Below, in pieces: positions 7,362 through 11,413 of a stretch of 11,413 nt of DNA (the first letter of the stretch is position 1; each line of letters starts with the position of its first letter). Source of the stretch: Methanobacteriota archaeon (lineage in GTDB: Archaea > Nanobdellota > Nanobdellia > Woesearchaeales > SM23-78); contig DAOWFR010000088.1 in NCBI GenBank assembly GCA_030637925.1, positions 1 through 11,413 on the forward strand. Direction: 5' to 3'. The notes beneath the pieces were generated by a model that worked only from the letters and a program-made list of their open reading frames with translations, was not told the origin of the DNA and made no database searches. Position numbers and translations under genes: made by a program.

Positions 7362-8117
7362 CTATCTCATAGGAGTAATTTTCTTTTCTGGAAAATTTGA
7401 TTTCAAATAATCATAAAGCTTATGGCCCTTTTTATTAATTATATATCCCAAATACTCAAAATCCTCTGGTTGATCAACCTCGATTGAGACAGGGGTTATG
7501 AATGCAAGCATCCTTGGGCCGTGCAGGCTATTATTTTTTCTTACAAAATCTGGCTTTATTATATCAACATAACCATTTGGATGGTAAGCTAGTGGGAAAG
7601 TCTGCCTAGGCAGGTTATAATATTCTGGTCTAGGATCATTTGGAAACAGCCCGACCCAAAACCCATTCTTAATCTCAAAAACCTTGTGCGGAGATTCAGG
7701 CATTTCATGGGCAGATCTAAGAGAAGTTGCCTTATTATTCTTCTTTATACTCTGTATTGCTGAGTCAATCAATTCAGGGTCTCTTAAAGGAGTGGTAGGC
7801 CTAAGATGAACAAGCAATTCAGGCTCAATATTCTCATTTTCCTTAAGCCAGTCTAATGCATGTAGAATAAAATCCATATCAGGAGAATTGTCAGTTGCAA
7901 ACTCTTTTGGCCTGAGAAAAGGGACTTCAGCCCCATAAGTTTTTGCTATTTCTGCAATTTCCTTTGAATCAGTAGACACTATTACCCTATCAATCTCCTT
8001 GGCTTGTTTTGCTGCTGCAATTGTATATGCTATTAAGGGATAACCTCCTAAAAGCTTGATGTTCTTTTTAGAAACCCCCTTAGAGCCACTTCTTGCAGGT
8101 ATTATTCCAATAATCAT
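7362..8117 (-). CDS. neuA: CMP-nonulosonate (acylneuraminate) cytidylyltransferase
   Basis: A 251-residue single-domain nucleotidyltransferase. It should transfer CMP from CTP to a nonulosonic acid to give the glycosyl donor. The nucleotide-binding motif IPARSGSKGVSKKNI is at residues 6-20, followed by VIVSTDS (46-52), LRPTTPLRD (105-113) and the acidic VDQPEDFEYL near the C-terminus, all typical of the CMP-sialic acid synthetase family. It directly follows the nonulosonate synthase gene (gap of 42 bases). GGTGG stands four bases before the ATG. Pairing with NeuB makes the family call firm. Whether the sugar is neuraminic, legionaminic, pseudaminic or another acid cannot be read from the sequence; the symbol is given in the broad family sense. 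Confidence 0.92.
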   Translation of the reverse strand: MIIGIIPARSGSKGVSKKNIKLLGGYPLIAYTIAAAKQAKEIDRVIVSTDSKEIAEIAKTYGAEVPFLRPKEFATDNSPDMDFILHALDWLKENENIEPELLVHLRPTTPLRDPELIDSAIQSIKKNNKATSLRSAHEMPESPHKVFEIKNGFWVGLFPNDPRPEYYNLPRQTFPLAYHPNGYVDIIKPDFVRKNNSLHGPRMLAFITPVSIEVDQPEDFEYLGYIINKKGHKLYDYLKSNFPEKKITPMR

Positions 8118-8159
8118 TTTACCACCAGTATGAATTATCTGAAAAGCAGGTTATTAAAG

Positions 8160-9191
8160 TTATATATCATCAACTTTTCTCAGTTTTTTTATGATAGGCT
8201 TTTCAGATTCATAGACCTTTTTCTTGTTATCACCTAAGTATTTGGGGGTCAATTTAGCAATCTCACATATAATAGCTATTCCTTTCTTCTCTAAACTAGC
8301 TGCTTGGTCACTTCCATACATTGCTCTGTCAAGAGTTATGTGTCTTTCTAGGATACAAGCACCTAGGGTAGCACTCAGTATCGTAGGCCATACACCTGGC
8401 TCATGACCACTATAACCAATTAGACAGTTAAAATGTTTTCTAAATTCTTTTATAACATTTAGGTCATGTTCATGCTCTGCAGTAGGATAGGTTGAGGTGC
8501 AATGCATTATAATTAAGTTTTCTTCTCCAAGAATATTTACAGCCTTCTTTACCTGTTCAAGGGTGCTCATGCCTGTAGATAAAATAATTGGCTTTCCAGT
8601 GGCTTTCAGTTTCATTAAAAGTTTCTTGTGGGTTAACATAGCTGATGCTATTTTATGGCAAGGCATATCAAACTTTTCTAGGAAATCAACACTATCAACA
8701 TCCCAAGCAGATGCAAACCACATTATTCCTTTCTCCTTGCAATACTTATCAATTTCTTTATATTCCTTTTCTCCAAATTCAAGGCCTCTTTTTAAATCAC
8801 CGTTGGTATTTCCAAAAGGGCTTTCTCTTGGTTTTGCCAGTTCTTCTTTTGAGTAAACCTTACTAACAGTTCTCTTTTGGAATTTAACAGCATCACAACC
8901 ATTTTCCACAGCCATGTCAATCATTTTTTTGCAAATATCCATGTCTCCATTATGATTTATTCCAATTTCAGCTGTAACAAAAATCGGATGTTCATGCCCT
9001 ACTAATTTATCTCCTATTTTTACAGGCTTTGGATTTTTTTGTTCTAAAAAAATTTTTTCATACATCTGCCATGCTTGAGTTATAGCTTGTGTCTTATTGG
9101 GTACTATACCTATGCTCTCATCTACAAAACTCGAAATTCTTTTATTCAACTCATTTGGTATGGTTATTGACTCATATCCTTTTTTTGGCAT
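8160..9191 (-). CDS. neuB: Nonulosonate synthase (NeuB family) with fused N-terminal ribbon-helix-helix domain
   Basis: A 343-residue protein from the ATG at 9191. Residues ~55-330 form a NeuB TIM barrel: KIGDKLVG, AEIGINHNGD (75-84), DAVKFQKRT (100-108), FASAWD (159-164), ILSTGMSTLE (203-212), MHCTSTYPT (229-237), and metal-type histidines H263 (YSGH) and H284 (ERH). It condenses PEP with an N-acylated hexosamine. The C-terminal antifreeze-like SAF domain of meningococcal NeuB is absent; I recall shorter SAF-less relatives with the same DRAMYGSDQAASLE segment. Unusually, residues ~6-50 read as a ribbon-helix-helix domain: strand YESITIPNEL, helix NKRISSFVDES, turn, helix NKTQAITQAWQMYEK. No start codon exists at the usual NeuB start (GTA there), so the extension is genuine or at least translated from ATG codon 44. 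A GTG at 9200 gives three more residues, but GGTGG favours 9191. It heads the minus-strand operon. Confidence 0.92.
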   Translation of the reverse strand: MPKKGYESITIPNELNKRISSFVDESIGIVPNKTQAITQAWQMYEKIFLEQKNPKPVKIGDKLVGHEHPIFVTAEIGINHNGDMDICKKMIDMAVENGCDAVKFQKRTVSKVYSKEELAKPRESPFGNTNGDLKRGLEFGEKEYKEIDKYCKEKGIMWFASAWDVDSVDFLEKFDMPCHKIASAMLTHKKLLMKLKATGKPIILSTGMSTLEQVKKAVNILGEENLIIMHCTSTYPTAEHEHDLNVIKEFRKHFNCLIGYSGHEPGVWPTILSATLGACILERHITLDRAMYGSDQAASLEKKGIAIICEIAKLTPKYLGDNKKKVYESEKPIIKKLRKVDDI

Positions 9192-9196
9192 ATTAT

Positions 9197-9203
9197 CCAC
9201 CCC
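9197..9203 (-). promoter_or_regulatory. Ribosome binding site of the nonulosonate synthase gene
   Basis: GGGGTGG on the minus strand ends five bases before the ATG at 9191. The candidate GTG start at 9200 lies inside this site, which argues against it. The cytidylyltransferase gene has the same GGTGG, four bases before its ATG. Confidence 0.6.
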
Positions 9204-9215
9204 GAAATAGCTTAT

Positions 9216-9224
9216 GTACGGTAC
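9216..9224. promoter_or_regulatory. Candidate operator site A (GTAC-N-GTAC palindrome)
   Basis: GTACGGTAC is palindromic apart from its middle base. In the wider frame it reads TATGTACGGTACT (9213-9225). It covers the expected minus-strand transcription start of the synthase operon, about 26 bases after the TATA box, a usual place for a repressor. The matching copy is at 9279-9287. Confidence 0.55.
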
Positions 9225-9238
9225 TGAGTTCTATTTTG

Positions 9239-9246
9239 TTTATAAA
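9239..9246 (-). promoter_or_regulatory. TATA box of the nonulosonate operon
   Basis: TTTATAAA on the minus strand, preceded by CATAAAC, is a good archaeal TATA box. It predicts transcription from about 9216-9217, giving a leader of about 25 bases that holds the GGGGTGG ribosome site. A second TATA-like TTTATAT lies at 9271-9277 beside operator site B. Confidence 0.6.
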
Positions 9247-9278
9247 GTTTATGAAAAAGGCTTACACATCCATATAAA

Positions 9279-9287
9279 GTACTGTAC
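9279..9287. promoter_or_regulatory. Candidate operator site B (GTAC-N-GTAC palindrome)
   Basis: GTACTGTAC, read on the minus strand with flanks as TACGTACAGTACT, matches site A over 13 bases as TAYGTACRGTACT, in inverted orientation. Core centres are 9220 and 9283, 63 bases apart, close to six helical turns, so both sites face the same side of the DNA. It adjoins the TATA-like sequence at 9271-9277. Confidence 0.5.
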
Positions 9288-9342
9288 GTATGCTGTATGA
9301 AGTTATCAAAAAGATTATTTGCTATTATAAAGTAGTTAAAAA

Positions 9343-9359
9343 CCGAAAAGTTTTTAAAT
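9343..9359 (+). promoter_or_regulatory. BRE/TATA promoter of the divergent methyltransferase
   Basis: CCGAAAAG (9343-9350) followed by TTTTTAAAT (9351-9359) is a textbook archaeal BRE plus TATA box. Its centre is 26 bases before the ATG at 9381, so the mRNA should be leaderless. No ribosome site precedes that ATG, which agrees. Confidence 0.75.
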
Positions 9360-9380
9360 CTAAAAGAAAATCATGTAAAC

Positions 9381-10553
9381 ATGGCAAAAACATGGGATAA
9401 GTTTAATCTTACATGGGGATTAGAGGAATACGACCAAAAGTTTAGTTTAAAAAAGAATCTGTATGCAGAATCTTGTAAGTTCGCTCTCTGGCTGGCATCA
9501 ATAAAAGAAAAGGAAACCATAGCAGATATTGGTTCTGGAACCGGGATATCAACAGTCCTGATGGCAGATTCAAATCCTAATCTTGAAAAAATAATTTGTA
9601 TTGACCCAGGAGAAGCAATAGAAGTTGCAAAACACAAGTTCAATCACATCAATCTTTTTGATAAAAGCACTTCTGATAAAACTGCTTCAAAGTCAAGATT
9701 TAACCTAAGCCAGGAATATTTAATACATCTCGAGGAAAACAGAGAAAGAATGCTTCCTTTCAAAGACAAAACAGTATTTCATAATATTCCATCACAAGAA
9801 ATATCAGACTACATAAATAAAGGTATAATCCAAGCAGATTCAGCACATAAAATATATTGCATGTCTTCATTTCACTGGTTAGCAAATGATGAGGTAAAAG
9901 AAGAGACAAAGGCAGAGCACGTGGTTAGTTCGCTCAGAGGATTTTATAGCTTGTTAAGAAACACAGGTAAGTTAGTGTTCAATGAAAGCGGGCTCCAATT
10001 TGATTTTGGAGATGAAACAATTACTAATTCAGGATCTGTTTTTCATAACATGACAATTAATTCAATACATTTTCTACAACAAGAATTCCATTCTAGATTC
10101 TTAGACAATCTTGTGAATACATTGAGAAAAAAGGTGTCTACACAAATTAATATTGACCCTACTAAAATTGATGATTATCATCATTTGTTCAATGAAAGAA
10201 ACTTGACTTATCTTCTAACAAAGGAAGGTTTTGAATTAGAAAAAATAAGGAAAGATCTAACATCTCTTCCACAAACAAAAGGTATTGAAAGCATAAACCA
10301 GTTTTCAGATACAAACAATTGCTTGGTTTCAATATTCAGAGAAGAGCCGCAGGAATGGCAAAGAATGGTGGTTACAGGAGGGAACATGAGGTATTTTAAT
10401 CAAAGTGAAGAATTAAGAAATATTCCTGTGCCTGAAAGAACTAAACTGTTACAAGAAGCATATGACATAACAGCCAGAAAACACGAAAACATTATGCACA
10501 GACCTTACGGAGAGACATTCGCTACTTTTGTAGCAGAAAAAACAGCAAGATAA
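9381..10553 (+). CDS. SAM-dependent methyltransferase-fold protein, large C-terminal extension
   Basis: A 390-residue soluble protein. Motif I of class I methyltransferases is clear at residues 47-58 (IADIGSGTGIST), followed by the acidic end of the second strand in IICIDPGEAIEVAK. SSFHWLAND resembles the motif IV region, and GKLVFNESG the following strand. The section between (about 85-145) is longer than usual, and the C-terminal ~150 residues, ending in ETFATFVAEKTAR, match nothing I recognise. The start is fixed by the BRE/TATA box 26 bases upstream and leaderless initiation; an ATG at 9373 is followed at once by a stop codon. It diverges from the nonulosonate operon and shares its 189-bp control region. 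Glycan or sugar methylation is plausible by context; the methyl acceptor is unknown. Confidence 0.75.
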   Translation: MAKTWDKFNLTWGLEEYDQKFSLKKNLYAESCKFALWLASIKEKETIADIGSGTGISTVLMADSNPNLEKIICIDPGEAIEVAKHKFNHINLFDKSTSDKTASKSRFNLSQEYLIHLEENRERMLPFKDKTVFHNIPSQEISDYINKGIIQADSAHKIYCMSSFHWLANDEVKEETKAEHVVSSLRGFYSLLRNTGKLVFNESGLQFDFGDETITNSGSVFHNMTINSIHFLQQEFHSRFLDNLVNTLRKKVSTQINIDPTKIDDYHHLFNERNLTYLLTKEGFELEKIRKDLTSLPQTKGIESINQFSDTNNCLVSIFREEPQEWQRMVVTGGNMRYFNQSEELRNIPVPERTKLLQEAYDITARKHENIMHRPYGETFATFVAEKTAR

Positions 10554-10601
10554 GTAAAGGAGTTATGCTACTTCAATAAAAAGTTAAATTATTATCATAA
10601 A

Positions 10602-10611
10602 TTTTATAAAA
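10602..10611 (+). promoter_or_regulatory. TATA box of the YhcH/NanQ-like gene
   Basis: TTTTATAAAA lies in the 86-base gap after the methyltransferase. It predicts transcription from about 10632, only some eight bases before the ATG at 10640, with no Shine-Dalgarno site, so a nearly leaderless transcript is likely. Confidence 0.5.
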
Positions 10612-10639
10612 CCAATTACATCCTAACCCTTAAACTTAT

Positions 10640-11188
10640 ATGATAATCGGAAACTTGCTATCAAATAATTTAGAAATTGAAATCCTTCCTTCTGTTATAA
10701 GAGAGGTTTTGGATCTTCTTAAAAGAATAAATTTTAAAGATTTAGAAAATGGTAAGTATGAAATTCTTAAGAACAAAATTTACCTAATAATCAACGAATA
10801 TTATACAAAAAAACCTGAAGAAAAAAAAGCAGAACAACATAAAATTCAGATAGATGTTCAATACATCATTTCAGGAAAAGAATGTATTGGTATTGGTTAT
10901 GATAATAATGATAATGAGATTCTTGACAACTATGATCTAAACAAAGATAGAATTTCATTCAAAACGGTTAAAAATGAAAATCATATTATCCTTCAAGAAG
11001 GAATGTACGCAATTTTTTTCCCTACTGATATACACAGACCAGAATTGAATATCGGTGGAAAACAAAAAGTAAAAAAAGTTGTCGTAAAAATTGATAAAAG
11101 TTTATTATATAAAGAAGATATAGGATACTTGAAAATAACTGTCCCTTCGGTCGGTCGCCTTGCAGGCTCCCCACATAACAAGGGATAA
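10640..11188 (+). CDS. YhcH/YjgK/YiaL family protein, NanQ-like sialic acid anomerase
   Basis: A 182-residue protein; the family is normally about 150-155 residues. Matching landmarks are MIIGNL at the start, GKYEI (38-42), INEYYTKKPEEKKAEQHKIQIDVQYIISG (51-79) with H67 and D72, and GMYAIFFPTDIHRPEL (121-136) with D130 and H132, then KKVVVKI (145-151). The cupin-like fold uses such His/Asp/Glu residues for metal binding. The E. coli member NanQ (YhcH) speeds interconversion of sialic acid anomers. Lying next to a NeuB/NeuA locus, a role on the nonulosonic acid made there is a good inference. The last ~14 residues (VPSVGRLAGSPHNKG) come from a GC-rich hairpin element and are not family sequence, so the original end was probably near residue 165. 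Confidence 0.87.
   Translation: MIIGNLLSNNLEIEILPSVIREVLDLLKRINFKDLENGKYEILKNKIYLIINEYYTKKPEEKKAEQHKIQIDVQYIISGKECIGIGYDNNDNEILDNYDLNKDRISFKTVKNENHIILQEGMYAIFFPTDIHRPELNIGGKQKVKKVVVKIDKSLLYKEDIGYLKITVPSVGRLAGSPHNKG
11140..11187. repeat. GC-rich hairpin element at the end of the NanQ-like gene
   Basis: A sharply GC-rich island in AT-rich DNA. TCCCTT (11142-11147) pairs with AAGGGA (11180-11185), extendable by a wobble and one more pair. Inside it, GCCT-TGC-AGGC (11157-11167) makes a small hairpin, and GGTCGGTC is a short direct repeat. It supplies the last codons and stop of the upstream gene. It could be a dispersed palindromic repeat, a structured RNA or a terminator-like structure; only one copy is visible here. 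Confidence 0.45.
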
Positions 11189-11220
11189 AAGAAACACACC
11201 CCCATCCTTAAAATATCAAA

Positions 11221-11413
11221 ATGGCGTCTTTGGTTAAAAGTAGAGAGGAAATAATTCTGCCTAAGATTAAGAATAAGACTGTTCTTGACATTGGTTGCAT
11301 TGATCACTCGGTTAAAAGAGAAAAAGAAATTAAAAAAAGATGGCTTCATAAAGAAATAAAAAGGTACGCTAAAGAGTTGGTTGGGTTAGATATACTAAAA
11401 AAAGAATCCAGGC
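11221..11413 (+). CDS. SAM-dependent methyltransferase, N-terminal part (cut by window end)
   Basis: An open frame begins at the ATG at 11221 and runs off the window after 64 codons. It encodes KTVLDIGCIDHS, a class I methyltransferase motif I (residues ~19-30), followed by KRYAKELVGLDILKKE, where VGLDI is the strand ending in the ribose-binding acidic residue. The segment KRWLHKEIKRYAKE between the two motifs is familiar from a group of glycan-cluster methyltransferases, from memory. No Shine-Dalgarno site is seen; a start here puts motif I at the expected distance. It follows the GC-rich element by about 33 bases. The substrate cannot be judged from this fragment. Confidence 0.75.
   Translation, partial: MASLVKSREEIILPKIKNKTVLDIGCIDHSVKREKEIKKRWLHKEIKRYAKELVGLDILKKESR

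Noticed and set aside
8497..8866. Plus-strand open frames inside the nonulosonate synthase
   Set aside because: Antisense to the TIM-barrel coding sequence; Phe/Ser-rich translations with no motif.
27..9191. 8-amino-Kdo pathway (KdnA/KdnB) as the explanation for dehydrogenase plus aminotransferase
   Set aside because: The genes are far apart and on opposite strands, and as I recall KdnA is of the DegT/DnrJ type, not class III. The dehydrogenase motifs fit phosphonate reductases better, so it stays only as an alternative.
9192..9200. GTG start at 9200 for the nonulosonate synthase
   Set aside because: The GTG lies inside the GGGGTGG ribosome site that serves the ATG at 9191. The difference is three residues and does not affect the RHH domain.
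9285..9299. GTACGTATGCTGTATG beside site B as a third operator
   Set aside because: It contains GTA-rich half-matches but lacks the GTAC-N-GTAC palindrome and the flanking bases shared by sites A and B.
10993..11349. Minus-strand open frame of 118 codons across the end of the NanQ-like gene
   Set aside because: It is antisense to two recognised coding regions and its translation is low-complexity and Phe-rich, as expected for a shadow frame; there is no ribosome site.
1..11413. CRISPR arrays, tRNA or rRNA genes, insertion sequences
   Set aside because: No regular repeat-spacer pattern, no tRNA-like T-loop/anticodon arrangement, and no transposase or terminal inverted repeats were seen on either strand.

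Overview
The window reads as archaeal, and its small-genome, AT-rich style suggests a DPANN-type lineage such as Woesearchaeota (lineage is an inference). Three signs support this. BRE/TATA promoters lie about 26-29 nt upstream of start codons, as in leaderless archaeal transcripts. Ribosome sites are of the GGTG/GGAGG type. DNA is very AT-rich and Arg codons are mostly AGA/AGG. No rRNA, tRNA, CRISPR array, transposase or integrase is visible. The content is a surface-glycan (nonulosonic acid / heptose / possibly phosphonate) biosynthesis locus.

Layout. Left, plus strand: the last codons of an unseen gene overlap by ATGA an iron-dependent alcohol dehydrogenase of the phosphonoacetaldehyde-reductase type (27-1181). 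It is followed by a 666-residue GT-B-like glycosyl/glycerophosphotransferase (1217-3217). Middle, minus strand, read right to left from 9191 to 3210, is a seven-gene run: a NeuB-type nonulosonate synthase with a fused N-terminal ribbon-helix-helix (RHH) domain, a CMP-nonulosonate cytidylyltransferase, a class III PLP aminotransferase, a VOC/glyoxalase-fold protein, a zinc-ribbon SAM methyltransferase, a radical SAM protein with a SPASM-like C-terminus, and a GmhA phosphoheptose isomerase. ATGA overlaps and short gaps imply coupled translation; a 78-nt gap before the VOC gene may hold a second promoter. Right, plus strand: a divergent 390-residue methyltransferase (9381-10553), a YhcH/NanQ-family sugar anomerase-like gene (10640-11188) and the start of another methyltransferase cut by the window end (11221-11413).

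How it fits together (inference): NeuB condenses a six-carbon precursor with PEP, the YhcH/NanQ-like protein may speed anomer exchange of the product, and the cytidylyltransferase makes the CMP-sugar donor. The aminotransferase, VOC, radical SAM and methyltransferase proteins may tailor the sugar or a side group. GmhA supplies a heptose phosphate, and the GT-B enzyme may assemble or decorate the glycan. Precursor-forming epimerases, kinases and flippases are not in view.

The most striking observation is regulatory. The nonulosonate synthase carries an RHH DNA-binding-like domain. The 189-bp region upstream of its gene has two inverted copies of TAYGTACRGTACT, whose GTAC-N-GTAC cores are centred 63 bp apart (six helical turns); one sits on the predicted transcription start. 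This suggests a synthase that controls its own operon and perhaps the divergent one.
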